A stretch of DNA of 64,000 bases from Fibrobacter succinogenes (GTDB lineage Bacteria; Fibrobacterota; Fibrobacteria; Fibrobacterales; Fibrobacteraceae), in the NCBI GenBank assembly GCA_902762795.1, contig CACWPM010000027.1, positions 21,898-85,897 of the forward strand, written 5' to 3'. The notes beneath the pieces were generated by a model. It was not told the origin of the DNA and ran no database searches. It saw nothing but the letters and a program-made list of their open reading frames with translations. Shown here piece by piece: positions 47,643 through 57,545 of this stretch (position 1 is the stretch's first letter; every line of letters starts with the position of its first letter). The position numbers were made by a program, and so were the translations under genes.

Positions 47643-47936
47643 TTACTTCTTTTTCAAATATTTGACCATTAGCGTTATTGAAACACCCGCTACAAAACCC
47701 AAAACAGCGACTAAAATGTACCCGCCGGTCTTAGCCGACAGGATGAACGAACCGTAAGCGTTTTGCATTCCGGAAACTTCCGAACTGGACACTTCGCCGA
47801 TGACTGCAAAGAGCGCGATTAACGATAGAGTGACCGAGGTTGCCAAAATGTTGGTAATCCTTTTGTCCCGTTTTTGTCTAATCACTTTGGCCCGTCTTTT
47901 TATTTCTTTGAGCGCTTCTTTTGTTGTGTATTTCAT
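47643..47936 (-). CDS. Small membrane protein, copy 1 of a three-member family
   Basis: The 97-residue product opens MKYTTKEALKEIKRRAKVIRQKRDKRITNILA, a strongly basic cytoplasmic helix. Two hydrophobic segments follow (TSVTLSLIALFAVIGEV; GGYILVAVLGFVAGVSITLMV) with a loop SSEVSGMQNAYGSF, then a KKK end. ATG 47936 was chosen by alignment with the copies at 50858 and 57445; the frame extends 19 codons upstream from an ATG preceding a short leader-like ORF. I recognise no family. The copies punctuate the minus-strand cluster, one after each larger gene block. Confidence 0.7.
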   Translation of the reverse strand: MKYTTKEALKEIKRRAKVIRQKRDKRITNILATSVTLSLIALFAVIGEVSSSEVSGMQNAYGSFILSAKTGGYILVAVLGFVAGVSITLMVKYLKKK

Positions 47937-48052
47937 ATATTCTTTTAGAAAATTTTTTACTAAGTAATGGCAAAATAGCTCTTTTTTGCTCATTAGAAAT
48001 TTTTTATGATATAATTTGGCTTTAAATCGGCCTTAAAATGAGTGGTTGACAA

Positions 48053-48080
48053 ACGCGCTTCAGGGGTAGCTGGAGCGCGT
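48053..48080 (-). terminator. Probable terminator hairpin after the Hint-domain gene
   Basis: A 10-bp inverted repeat with one G-T pair (ACGCGCTTCA with TGGAGCGCGT, 8-base loop) lies 33 bases beyond the stop at 48113. On the minus strand only TTT follows it, so termination strength is uncertain. Confidence 0.5.
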
Positions 48081-48112
48081 GAGATTTAAAGTAGTTTTAC
48101 CCTGTAGGGACT

Positions 48113-50518
48113 TTATGTTGAACTGGATTCTTCTTTGCGCTTTTGGATAAGTTCCGCTGCGAGTTGTTTCCATTCTGCACAAATTGACTTTTGTTCTGGA
48201 GTCAATTCGCGTTTCTCAGGTTCGTTCTGTGCAACGAAATCGCCAGACCAGAAACCATTTGCAACAATATAGTTCGGCACCGCATTTTCCATGAATTCGA
48301 AGTTGTAAACCTTATCGTTGTAGGCTTCCTTTTCGACTGATGCTACTTCAACATTGCCTTCAGGGGTCATGAGAATGTCACCTTTTTTGATATTGACTGC
48401 TGAAATCTTTCTGCCGTCAGGTTTGTTCTCGCAATATAATTTCATTGCATGACCGCTGGAAACCCGGATACTTTTGTTGTCGGTTGTTTTGATATTGCAG
48501 ATCCATTTTTCATCTCCAATAATAACTTCTGAGACTGTAAGAATTTTTCCGCTATAAGTGGGGAGTTTGTCTCCTCTGATGATTTCGCAGGCTTTTTTGC
48601 GGCCTTTTGTAGTTGTAATTAGGGTATCTGCTGCGTAGCACCCCCACCAAATTTGTAATCGTGGAATATATACCGTTGTTGATTGTGATTCTCCTTGAAA
48701 ATTTCCGTTATCATTTCTGTAGTAATTATTTGGACGTCCTTGAATGACAACAGGTATCTTGTATGTTAGAGTATTCATTGGATTATCAATTTCTGTACAA
48801 GTAATTTGAAAATAAATGCGCCCTGTAAGCTCGCAATTATTACAAGCGTAATTATCTTTGTGAAAAGAAGCATCTTTAATTTGACTATGCCAATCGTATG
48901 GCCCATATTCTGATGATTTATCAATGGTGAGGTCAAATGTTATACTTGGTTGATTGTCGTTACTTGGATCGTTCATTGATGTCTGAATGTCAAATTGATT
49001 AGCTAAGGTCTTTCCGTTGACGGGGTCTTCAAACTTATTATCTTTATCCATAGATACCAGTTTAGAAATAAATTTAGTTTGCTCTTCAGTTCTTTCTTCG
49101 GAATAAAACAACTCGGGTTTTATCCTTTCTTCTGTATAAGGAAGTACAACTATATCGTCTTTACTATTTATTTTGAATTTTGAATTTTTGGCGAAAAAAA
49201 TTTTTCCTTTGATAGGAATAATTGTGGTTGGAATATAACTAAGAGAAGGATGCTTGGTGTCTGGCATTTGATTTTTGAAATATGGACCACCGTAGTAATC
49301 TGCATCTCCTTCGAATTCTCCTTTATTTTGATTTATACCTCTTCCATATAAAAATTTTATATATTGTGTTTTTTTATTTGTTCCATGAAAATTTGGCTCT
49401 ATAATTTCAATATGATCAAAACAAGGCTTTGGTATCATATTTATTTCATGATGGCAAATTATAGCTTCGGGGCTTTTGTTCTCATATCCATACATGTATT
49501 TTTCTTCCAAAATCCATCGCTTGTTTGTTAATCTCGACGTAGGGATGCTGCTTGTTGATTCTTGATTACGTGAAATATTATAAGGTTCTTCATCAATGTG
49601 TTCAAAATATATTGGATATTTATCTTTGGGGTCATCTTGGTTAATTATATTTACTTCAACAATTGCATCCGTTGGAATATGTTTGTTTGATGTATCATTT
49701 GAAAATGTATTATTTATGAGTTTCATATTAAGATGTATATTGAATTTGTATGTATTGCTGCAAATATCTTCTTCTTTTATATTATTACATTTTTGTTTGG
49801 ATGTTGTAGGAATTATTTCCACGTATGATTGGTTTATGAATCGTTGTTCGTTATCGTCTGTTTTGTTTTCGCATGCTGCTTTTTGAATAGAATTCCATAT
49901 TTTTGGATATTTTTTTAGAGTCTCTTTTCCTCCAAAATGTTCAAGAAAGTAATTGTATTCTTCTTCTTTATTAAGATTTAAGGGCTTTTTATATCGAGTT
50001 TCATAGCTCTCTATTTGGTGCTTAGTAAATGTTCCGATAATTCTATTTGTACCACAGAGACCATCATTACTATTTTTTTCATCTATATATGGTTTCCCTG
50101 GTATGGAACTAATATTTCCATAATTAAATGTTACATGAACTCCATAACCTTCTTCTTTGCTAGGAGTTGTTGAAGATGTTCCGCACGCTCCGTTTTCTCT
50201 GCCAATAATACATACTTTGACATCATGAATAAGGTCTTTTACGTTTATGGTGAATTTTCCTCCGTCTTTACCGTCTTCGTTTTTCAAACTACTATTATGT
50301 TGAACGTCTTTCTCGTTTTTAGTAGTAATTAAAAAATCAAATGAATATTTCAAAGGATTTGTCTTTTTATTGATTAACCTATTAATAGTAATTTCTTTAA
50401 AATCAGGGCTTGTTTGTAATTTTATACACCCTTCTTCAATCAATGTAATTGTTTCATAATTTTTTTCGGTTAGTATTGTTTCATTATTTATTATTAAATT
50501 TTTTTGTGTGTTTGTCAT
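48113..50518 (-). CDS. Hint-domain protein of unknown function, 801 aa
   Basis: Residues 1-650 or so are unfamiliar, AT-rich in coding, with Gly/Asn turns and several cysteines, and no signal peptide. At about 655-770 lies a Hint (hedgehog/intein) domain. It has GCYAADTLITTTKG with the nucleophilic Cys, the acidic EIIRGDKL strand, VSSGHAMKLY in place of the usual TxxH block, and KVYNFEFMENAVPNYIVANG near the end. The classical terminal His-Asn is replaced by FWSGDF, so N-terminal thioester cleavage is possible but true splicing is not expected. A Glu/Lys-rich tail closes the protein. The start has AAGGAAAAACACC upstream. In polymorphic toxins such domains release a C-terminal part, but the tail here is only about 35 residues. 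Confidence 0.75.
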   Translation of the reverse strand: MTNTQKNLIINNETILTEKNYETITLIEEGCIKLQTSPDFKEITINRLINKKTNPLKYSFDFLITTKNEKDVQHNSSLKNEDGKDGGKFTINVKDLIHDVKVCIIGRENGACGTSSTTPSKEEGYGVHVTFNYGNISSIPGKPYIDEKNSNDGLCGTNRIIGTFTKHQIESYETRYKKPLNLNKEEEYNYFLEHFGGKETLKKYPKIWNSIQKAACENKTDDNEQRFINQSYVEIIPTTSKQKCNNIKEEDICSNTYKFNIHLNMKLINNTFSNDTSNKHIPTDAIVEVNIINQDDPKDKYPIYFEHIDEEPYNISRNQESTSSIPTSRLTNKRWILEEKYMYGYENKSPEAIICHHEINMIPKPCFDHIEIIEPNFHGTNKKTQYIKFLYGRGINQNKGEFEGDADYYGGPYFKNQMPDTKHPSLSYIPTTIIPIKGKIFFAKNSKFKINSKDDIVVLPYTEERIKPELFYSEERTEEQTKFISKLVSMDKDNKFEDPVNGKTLANQFDIQTSMNDPSNDNQPSITFDLTIDKSSEYGPYDWHSQIKDASFHKDNYACNNCELTGRIYFQITCTEIDNPMNTLTYKIPVVIQGRPNNYYRNDNGNFQGESQSTTVYIPRLQIWWGCYAADTLITTTKGRKKACEIIRGDKLPTYSGKILTVSEVIIGDEKWICNIKTTDNKSIRVSSGHAMKLYCENKPDGRKISAVNIKKGDILMTPEGNVEVASVEKEAYNDKVYNFEFMENAVPNYIVANGFWSGDFVAQNEPEKRELTPEQKSICAEWKQLAAELIQKRKEESSST

Positions 50519-50624
50519 GGTGTTTTTCCTTTTTCGCTAATGCGATTTTTGTTGAGGTGATTGATACTTATAATCCCATACGCAAAATTCCGTGTCATTT
50601 ATAATTATTGCAGAATAAAGTATA

Positions 50625-50858
50625 TTAGTCTTTGTTTTCGACTATTGTAAGTTTATATTTGGCCATCAGCGTTACCGAAACCCCTGCTATAAAACCAAGG
50701 AATGCTACCAACATATATCCACCTGCCTTTGCCGAGAATATGAACGATACAGTTGCCGAAGAGGCCAATATGTTGGTTGTTTTTCTGTCCCGTTTCTGTC
50801 TGATTATTTTGGCTCGTCTTCTTATTTCTTTGATTGCTTCTTTTGTTGTGTATTTCAT
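50625..50858 (-). CDS. Small membrane protein, copy 2, shortened
   Basis: The 77-residue product has the family N-terminus MKYTTKEAIKEIRRRAKIIRQKRDRKTTNILA but lacks about 25 residues, namely the first hydrophobic segment and the loop. The remaining segment (GGYMLVAFLGFIAGVSVTLMA) makes it a single-span protein, with a different tail (KLTIVENKD). The loss may be a natural deletion. It lies between the Hint gene and the 788-residue gene. Confidence 0.65.
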   Translation of the reverse strand: MKYTTKEAIKEIRRRAKIIRQKRDRKTTNILASSATVSFIFSAKAGGYMLVAFLGFIAGVSVTLMAKYKLTIVENKD

Positions 50859-50924
50859 ATAACCTTTTATAATTTTTCTTTTTTACTAATCAACGGCAAA
50901 AAAACTATTCCCTAAAGTATTGCG

Positions 50925-53291
50925 TTATTCCGTACGCTTCTGTTTCATTTCCAGAATACTTTGGTTTATCAGAGTTTGATAATCAGAAGTGAATTTTAAA
51001 ATTGATGAAAAATCCATGTCTTCATCTTTTATGTTAAGCTTCGTTTCATTTAGGGTGTCTTCCGGTTGTTCTTTGATAGAAACCGTTATTGATGCGTCTC
51101 CTGCATTGGGTTTAGGGACTTCCATAAGAATAGTATTAGAAAGGTCATGCAGAATTTTTGTATCTTTGGTGCTTTCTGTATTTTTTACTTTATTTTTAGA
51201 TACGGATTCTAAAGTTTCACTTTTATCGGCTCGAGTTGCTTCAAGACAATAACCTATGAGTTGAGTCGAATCGATTCTTACAACAATACTTTGACCATGA
51301 GTAGATACGTGCGAGGAAGATTGCTGCATTGTAGAATTTCCGGACATGTTTCGAAACAATAAAAAGAAACTTCCTGATAGAGCTTGTTTTTCGATAATCT
51401 TATATTGCTCCGAGAAAGATGTATCTTCTTTAAAATCAAAAGAGATGGAGATGTCTCTAGCAATAATCATGGCTACCGGATAACAAGGAAAAATACATTT
51501 TGACATTTCTTTTAGTCGATTATCATCGAATCCGGTGTAATCATCTCTTTCGGGCGAAATCAACGTTGTTCCTAGTTTGATCATGTTTTTTGTCAATGCG
51601 AAGATTTCGGGATTAAACCAATCTCGTTCTATGCCGACTTTGGCGATATTCATTGAAATGTTTACATTACAATTCTTAAAAGGATCGTTTTGAGATTTAT
51701 TTATATCATCATGTGTATCTGTAAATAAAAAATCGAAACCTTTAGTGGATACGCTGTTTGAGGAAGTGTAAGAAGAGTGCTTATTTAGGGATTTTATATC
51801 GGTACTTACTGTAACTTGAGTGAATCCTTTAGGAATAAGTGGTCGTAACGATTTATTATCCAGAGGAATAGATTGAATTATCATTCCACACTTTATCTGT
51901 TCAAATATTTCATTAATTTTATCGTCAATTGAGTTAAATTGATTTATTGTAGGCTTTAAAAGCGATGCGAATGAACCGAGCGAATCTTCTTTTAAAAAGG
52001 GTTCTATTTTTTTGATTAAGCTTTTAATGGAATCTATGTAATTTTTATTTTCATCAGCTAATTCCGAAAGAAGTTTGCCATTATTTGAATCTTTTTTTTC
52101 TTGAAAAATTTTAATAGGAATTTGAATTTTGGAGTTTGTGTTTGTTTTTATTAGAATGTTTTGAAACGTTTTTTCGTCCAATAAAGTTTGAATTTCTGTT
52201 AAGGGGATAAGTGTTTTGTCAATATACTCGGTAATCGTCAAATCAAGAGAATTTTTTTTCTGCTCATTGAATAATTGTTCTATTGCTGTATTTTTGTTTG
52301 TATCTAGTTGATTTTTATTTTGTTTAATATTCCTTGTAAGATTGTCAAAACCATTATCTACATACATTTTTTTTTCATTCAAAACATCAATAGCATTTTG
52401 CAAATAAAAGCAAAGTTGCATCCTTCTTAGTGAATAATCTTGTAAATCGGAAAATAAATCTTCGGGACTTTTTATTAAATCACAGAGAGTGAATGATGTT
52501 CCTATCATTTCAAACCAGTTTGTCGGTACAAAACGGACGGGGTAAACATAACCGCCTGTTGGGGGCAGTTTGCGAGCTTTTTTTAGTGAATTTCTAGATT
52601 CCTGCAATTCTGCGCCAGAACCGCTATCGAGAACGCCCTCAAGAATTTTCATGTCATTGGGCGAAAAGACCGTAAGAATTTTAGATTTTTTTTCATCAAT
52701 GGCGATAAGAAATCGTTCTGCTTCTGTTTCGTACCACTCGATATAGGCTTCTTTGAACTCTGACTCCAATGGATACTTCTTCTGTAGTTCTTCCTTTTTA
52801 CGGTTTTGTTCTTTAGACCATTCGCTTAATGCCTTTATGTAATCGTCATAAAGTTTGAAATAAACCTGTTGCAATGTATATTTGTTTTCAAGTCCGTTCC
52901 CAAAATCATATGGGTATTCTCCCAATAAAAGCTGACGAAGTTTGTTCTTGAAATTTGTAACTTGCTTGTTTAATTTTGGGGTAAGTATATCAAGAGCCGA
53001 TCCGTATTGATACGGTAAAGAAAAACCATTGTCAGATCCTGTGATTTTACATGGATCAAACATCTTATTTGCTAGGCGGGATTCATTTGCTTCCACAATT
53101 AAAGGCTTTGAAGGATTCTTTTTGATATCATAACTGTAATCATCTGCATTTAAAATTGTTCCAGGAATTTGCAGACAAAGAAATTGGTTGTCGCTATTAA
53201 CTCCGATAACCGAAGAAATTTCATCATAAATAGTATCGATGAAAGATTTTGATTTTATGTTGTTTGTTTTATTTTTTTCTTGATTATCCAA
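50925..53291 (-). CDS. Large unknown protein, paralogue of 53395-55848
   Basis: The 788-residue product starts at TTG; alignment with its paralogue (TIYDEISSVIG against EFYAEVHKTIG) supports that start, although the ribosome-binding site is poor. Shared landmarks are IVEANESRLANKMFD, ILDSGSGAELQESR, PTGGYVYPVRFVPTNWFEMIGTSF and MNIAKVGIERDWFNPEIFALTK, then CIFPCYPVAMIIARDISISF. There is no signal peptide. The middle is Lys/Asn-rich and helical. The conserved segments near the C-terminus recall widespread uncharacterised proteins with a WFxPxxF and FPTxxIIAxDV pattern, but I know no function. Neither family nor role is assigned. Confidence 0.7.
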   Translation of the reverse strand: MDNQEKNKTNNIKSKSFIDTIYDEISSVIGVNSDNQFLCLQIPGTILNADDYSYDIKKNPSKPLIVEANESRLANKMFDPCKITGSDNGFSLPYQYGSALDILTPKLNKQVTNFKNKLRQLLLGEYPYDFGNGLENKYTLQQVYFKLYDDYIKALSEWSKEQNRKKEELQKKYPLESEFKEAYIEWYETEAERFLIAIDEKKSKILTVFSPNDMKILEGVLDSGSGAELQESRNSLKKARKLPPTGGYVYPVRFVPTNWFEMIGTSFTLCDLIKSPEDLFSDLQDYSLRRMQLCFYLQNAIDVLNEKKMYVDNGFDNLTRNIKQNKNQLDTNKNTAIEQLFNEQKKNSLDLTITEYIDKTLIPLTEIQTLLDEKTFQNILIKTNTNSKIQIPIKIFQEKKDSNNGKLLSELADENKNYIDSIKSLIKKIEPFLKEDSLGSFASLLKPTINQFNSIDDKINEIFEQIKCGMIIQSIPLDNKSLRPLIPKGFTQVTVSTDIKSLNKHSSYTSSNSVSTKGFDFLFTDTHDDINKSQNDPFKNCNVNISMNIAKVGIERDWFNPEIFALTKNMIKLGTTLISPERDDYTGFDDNRLKEMSKCIFPCYPVAMIIARDISISFDFKEDTSFSEQYKIIEKQALSGSFFLLFRNMSGNSTMQQSSSHVSTHGQSIVVRIDSTQLIGYCLEATRADKSETLESVSKNKVKNTESTKDTKILHDLSNTILMEVPKPNAGDASITVSIKEQPEDTLNETKLNIKDEDMDFSSILKFTSDYQTLINQSILEMKQKRTE

Positions 53292-53394
53292 TTTTTTTTA
53301 CCGCATTTATATAGGATTGAGCCGTGAAAGAGAACGGAATTTGAATTTCCGTTCTCCTTAGGATTATGAGTGTATTTATAGTTAATTAGGTGTT

Positions 53395-55848
53395 TTATTC
53401 TTTGGGCTTGTCTTTTTCTTTTTGAAGTCTTTCGTCAATGATCTTTTCGTATGCTTGGAGGAATTTTACGATATTGTTTTCTACTTCTGCTGGTGTTCCT
53501 CTGCTGGAGCTTTCTTTAGGATATGGAGTGCATTCATCATTAGGCACAATTTGTTGATAAAAACCAATAATTTGCGGAGTTGTAAAACGCATTGTAACTG
53601 TGTAAGCATTTTCAGTTGTTAATGATTTGGCAGAAGATGTGTGTGAACTCGAGCTGTCGCCCGCATTGAATACAAAAAATGAACTTGAACTGGAGCATTC
53701 GCTTGATATGTTACTAGCTTCAGCGGCATCCGTTAATTTAGATGATGAAAGTTGAATGGTTACATCGCGTGCAATAACCATGGCTGTCGGGAAACAGGGG
53801 AAAACACATTGATTCAAACTTTCTCCACCGTTAGGTCCCTTAGATATCTTTAAATTTGCATCTTCCGCAATGGAATACATTTCTTTCGTTAAAGCGAAAA
53901 TACCTGGATTAAACCATTGTCGTTCGATGCCAACTTTAGCAATATTCATGCCGATCTGAATTTGAGAACCCTCTTGGCTACAAAAAGTTTTTGTACTTGA
54001 AGAATTGGTTGTAGAATATTTTGTTTCTCTAAAAATCCAGAACCCAGTTGTTCTAGAGCTTGTAGAACTACTTGTTTGTGTTAATTTGCTTTGTTCGTTG
54101 CTTGAAAATGAATGGTTAATTACCAATTGAGTAAATCCATTTGGAACTGCAGGCGGTTTAACGTCCTCCGAGAAACATTTTTCAATGTCGCCAGGTTTTA
54201 AAATGCGTAGCTTTGCCTCAAGAACTTTTATTTTGTTGTCTACACTAATTTGTTCCATTTTTAAAGTTCTAACCAAATTGCCAAGATTTTGGTATTCTGT
54301 TTTTACTTCGTTAGATTCAAGCATTGCATTTGTATAATTATTAATGCTGTTTAGATAAACTTGTTGAGCAAAATTGACACGATTAGTCCCTTCGATAAGA
54401 ACGCCTATACCATCGTCTATAATATTAGGTATGTTAAGACTTGATTGAAGCGCCGCGACACTATCTGATGGCTTAGTTGTATCTGGCTTCCCTTGAGAGT
54501 CTTTTGGGAAAAAAAATACGCTGCCAATTTCTGTTGTTGCTTTTGGATTTTTTTGGGAGTCACTTAAGTTGTCAAATGCAGCTGTTACCAAAGCATCCGG
54601 GGTGGTGAATTTTTTATTTTTGTCTTTTGATTGGATTGGTTCAGTACCTAGAGCTTGGATAGCGTTTCCTGCAATATCAGGGCCCATTTCGCTTGCAATT
54701 TCTGCAGTCGGGCAACACGCTGCACAAATCGTTTTTACGGCAAATTTCGCAAAATCGCTAAAGCTGTTTGTTACAATATTTTGTAATTTCTTGTCACATT
54801 CCCTGTATTCGTTTCTTGCCGCATCGACTTTTTTTTGTAACTCTGTCAATGTATCAGTAGGTGGAATTTGTGCAGAAACATCAATGATTCTTTGATTGAT
54901 GTAATCCTTCTGATTATAAAGACTGGTCAACTCATTTACAATAGCGGCAGGGGAATTCACCAAATCCACAGGAGTAAAGGACGTGTCTAAATAGTCAAAC
55001 CAGTTTGTCGGATTAAATTTAACAGGGTAAATATATCCACCGTCAGGATTAATCTTTCTGAAATTTCTTAGTGTTTGTCGCGCTTCCTGTAGTTCGGCGC
55101 CTGAGCCGCTATCAAGGATTCCTTCGATAATCTTCATGTCGTTGTCCGAAAATACGGAAAGCAGAACAGACATTTTCTGATTGACTGCTGTCAACCATGC
55201 TTCACCGTTGTCTTCGTACCATTCGAGATATTGGTCTTCAACCCACTGATTTTTTTTAGTTGGATCTGTAAATCCTTTACGATCGGATTGCTTCTGGAAA
55301 TGATCCCTTGCTAGTTGACGTTGAGTAGCCCATTCTCCAAGCTGTTCAACGTAATCGTTGTATAATCTGAAAAAAACTTCCTGAAAAGTGGATGTCGTTG
55401 TGTCTTCATTTTTTTGGGGTTGTTCTTGCTGTTTATTTGTGATATTTGTTTTATCATTGTCGTCCCAATATACAGCCCTTTTTATAATCTTAGGGCCGAA
55501 ATTGTAGGGGTACGGCTTCAAGAGTAACTCTCGAAGCTGATTTTTAGCTTCTGCCAAAATGGGGTTGATTTTGGGTGTCAGCATATCCAAAGCGGATTTA
55601 TATTGGTGTTCTAGAGTTTTTCCGTTATCTCCACCTACCATTTCGGCATAATCGTATAATTTGTTTGCTAAACGGGACTCGTTTGCTTCAATAACGGGAC
55701 CTTTGGCCTCTTTGTTTATGTAATTGTATTCAAAGTCACTTTTGGTGAGGGCGATGCCTGGCAATAAAAGAGTTAATATTTCATTGTCATCTCGTCCTCC
55801 TATGGTTTTGTGGACTTCGGCATAAAATTCTTCAGTGAACTCAGCCAT
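53395..55848 (-). CDS. Large unknown protein, paralogue of 50925-53291
   Basis: The 817-residue product has a strong start (AAGGAGAAATT before ATG). Its order of conserved blocks matches the downstream paralogue: VIEANESRLANKLYD, ILDSGSGAELQEAR, PDGGYIYPVKFNPTNWFDYLDTSF, MNIAKVGIERQWFNPGIFALTK and CVFPCFPTAMVIARDVTIQL. Between them lies a divergent centre with NFAQQVYLNSINNYTNAM and Cys-rich ICAACCPTAE. Ser-rich tracts near the C-terminus (SSECSSSSSF, DSSSSHTSS) are specific to this copy. It has no signal or membrane segment. The tandem pair suggests heteromeric partners or substrate-specific variants. Confidence 0.72.
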   Translation of the reverse strand: MAEFTEEFYAEVHKTIGGRDDNEILTLLLPGIALTKSDFEYNYINKEAKGPVIEANESRLANKLYDYAEMVGGDNGKTLEHQYKSALDMLTPKINPILAEAKNQLRELLLKPYPYNFGPKIIKRAVYWDDNDKTNITNKQQEQPQKNEDTTTSTFQEVFFRLYNDYVEQLGEWATQRQLARDHFQKQSDRKGFTDPTKKNQWVEDQYLEWYEDNGEAWLTAVNQKMSVLLSVFSDNDMKIIEGILDSGSGAELQEARQTLRNFRKINPDGGYIYPVKFNPTNWFDYLDTSFTPVDLVNSPAAIVNELTSLYNQKDYINQRIIDVSAQIPPTDTLTELQKKVDAARNEYRECDKKLQNIVTNSFSDFAKFAVKTICAACCPTAEIASEMGPDIAGNAIQALGTEPIQSKDKNKKFTTPDALVTAAFDNLSDSQKNPKATTEIGSVFFFPKDSQGKPDTTKPSDSVAALQSSLNIPNIIDDGIGVLIEGTNRVNFAQQVYLNSINNYTNAMLESNEVKTEYQNLGNLVRTLKMEQISVDNKIKVLEAKLRILKPGDIEKCFSEDVKPPAVPNGFTQLVINHSFSSNEQSKLTQTSSSTSSRTTGFWIFRETKYSTTNSSSTKTFCSQEGSQIQIGMNIAKVGIERQWFNPGIFALTKEMYSIAEDANLKISKGPNGGESLNQCVFPCFPTAMVIARDVTIQLSSSKLTDAAEASNISSECSSSSSFFVFNAGDSSSSHTSSAKSLTTENAYTVTMRFTTPQIIGFYQQIVPNDECTPYPKESSSRGTPAEVENNIVKFLQAYEKIIDERLQKEKDKPKE

Positions 55849-56005
55849 AATTTCTCCTTGTGTTGTTTGTGGGTTGAAAATGCAACCACCCTAGAGTAGC
55901 CCGTCCGGACTATTCCATCTAGAGTTATTGCAGTGGTTTGGTTTGTGAATTCTAATCCAATAAAAAACTTTTGAATGGTTAAAAGTTTTTATAAAGATTG
56001 TATGT

Positions 56006-57091
56006 TTAATGCTTGGTTTGTTTAAAATTTTTTAGAAAGGAAAATGAATTGTTATTTTCAGACAGATTTTTATTGTTCTGTATGAATTTATCATCAATGT
56101 TAATGATTATAGAATTGTTGTCCTCTATTGTTTGGAAAGTCATGCTGAATATTTTTTGGGGATAATAAAGATATTTACCTTTATCCGTTGGAATATACGA
56201 CCAATTTTTATGTATAAATGGCCATAAATTTTTAATCGTAGCAATATCGTTCAAAATGTTTATGGCCTCGTTTTCGTCCGCAGTATTGTTATCAAAAAAT
56301 GAATTTATTTGAAGATATGCTTTGTAATACTTTATAAGTTGTTGTAAATCTATTTCTGTCGCCGCAACTGTACAGTCGAATTCATTGCCTTTATCCTGAG
56401 GTTTGGGTCTTGGTGCACGAAAAACATTTCCTGGCATCCATCCTGTAGCCCTTTTAATTATATCCTTGTCATTGTTTGTTAAGGTGTCGTTTTTATAATT
56501 GTCTTCAACTTTATCAACCTTGATGTAAATTTCATCGTCATCGGTAAAAAAAGCTGATGGAAGATATTGTTTCTTTGTTAGGCTTTGTTCTAGGGCGAGT
56601 TTTGTTATTAATAAAGTTAAATTTAGACTAGCAGAAAGTTCTAATTTTACTTTGTCGGATTCGTTAGTTGTGAAATAGTATTCTAATAAAGCTTTTATTC
56701 GGTTTTCTTTTTTATCGTTTTTTTGAACTTTTTTTAGTTCAAATATTGATTCGTACTGATTGTAAATTTTTTCATCAAAATCTTTATCATTTTTTGCATC
56801 TAATATTTTATTTAATATACCATAATCGATTATGAATTTTATTGCATTAGAAAAGATGACATCTTTTTCCCTAGCTTGATTGAATTTATATGTGCTTAGG
56901 GCCGTTGTTATCCAATTAGATGCTTTTTTTCTAAGATCAGCTGTTTCTAGGATTATATTTATAAATCGTATTATTTTTTCATAAGGTATTATGTGGTCAC
57001 GATTTAATGTGACTGTTGATTCTCCGATACATTGATAGTCTTCATAACCGGGCGATGTTGTCGCTGGATCTATGCGATTTTTATTTGGCAT
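56006..57091 (-). CDS. Unknown protein with a DHIIPY motif
   Basis: The 361-residue product has an excellent ribosome-binding site (AAGGAGACATAAA). The N-terminal part contains TVTLNRDHIIPYEKIIRFIN, reminiscent of the H-I-I-P-Y/F motif in several polymorphic-toxin-associated proteins, and WMPGNVFRAPRPKPQDKGNEFD lies in the centre. The remainder is helical, Asn/Lys-rich and unfamiliar. No signal peptide or membrane segment is present. It is upstream of, and probably co-transcribed with, the two 800-residue paralogues. Confidence 0.65.
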   Translation of the reverse strand: MPNKNRIDPATTSPGYEDYQCIGESTVTLNRDHIIPYEKIIRFINIILETADLRKKASNWITTALSTYKFNQAREKDVIFSNAIKFIIDYGILNKILDAKNDKDFDEKIYNQYESIFELKKVQKNDKKENRIKALLEYYFTTNESDKVKLELSASLNLTLLITKLALEQSLTKKQYLPSAFFTDDDEIYIKVDKVEDNYKNDTLTNNDKDIIKRATGWMPGNVFRAPRPKPQDKGNEFDCTVAATEIDLQQLIKYYKAYLQINSFFDNNTADENEAINILNDIATIKNLWPFIHKNWSYIPTDKGKYLYYPQKIFSMTFQTIEDNNSIIINIDDKFIQNNKNLSENNNSFSFLKNFKQTKH

Positions 57092-57130
57092 TTTATGTCT
57101 CCTTCTTTATTTTTATAGTTGTTTGTTCGT

Positions 57131-57445
57131 TTATTTTATCGCTTCTTTATGATTTCTCTCCTTCAGATATTTGACCATCAGCGTTACCGAAACTCCCAAT
57201 ACGAATCCAAGAGAGGCTATCCACACATACCCGCCGGTCTTTGTCGAGAGTATGAACGAACCGTAAGCGCTTTGCATTCCGGAAACTTCCGAACCGGAAA
57301 ATTCTCCGATTGTGGCGAAAAGGGCGATTAAACAAAGGCTGGTCGATGTGGCCAATATGTTGGTTATTTTTCTGTCCCGTTTCTTTCTGATCATTTTGGC
57401 TCGTCTTCTTATTTCTTTGAGTGCTTCTTTTGTTGTGTATTTCAC
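57131..57445 (-). CDS. Small membrane protein, copy 3 (GTG start)
   Basis: The 104-residue product starts at GTG with TAGGAGGACGCC directly upstream. It shows the family N-terminus MKYTTKEALKEIRRRAKMIRKKRDRK, two hydrophobic segments and the loop EFSGSEVSGMQSAYGSF, close to copy 1. The charged tail KERNHKEAIK differs. The basic N-terminal helix next to the membrane could contact nucleic acid, lipid headgroups or a partner. This copy begins the block that includes 56006-57091. Confidence 0.7.
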   Translation of the reverse strand: MKYTTKEALKEIRRRAKMIRKKRDRKITNILATSTSLCLIALFATIGEFSGSEVSGMQSAYGSFILSTKTGGYVWIASLGFVLGVSVTLMVKYLKERNHKEAIK

Positions 57446-57456
57446 GGCGTCCTCCT

Positions 57457-57503
57457 ATTTTTCTCTTCTCTTATTAATTGCGCGAATGTCCGTTTTTACT
57501 CAT
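57457..57503 (-). repeat. Duplicated upstream element, copy 1
   Basis: About 46 bp before the GTG of small-membrane copy 3 are nearly identical to 58151-58200 before the barnase-like gene. On the minus strand each contains a nine-codon ORF starting MSKNG and ending SRN, stop at TAA. It may be a shared promoter or leader element. Confidence 0.6.
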
Positions 57504-57545
57504 ATTTTTTTTGTAAATAATACTTTGCGGAAAATGCCGCAACGG

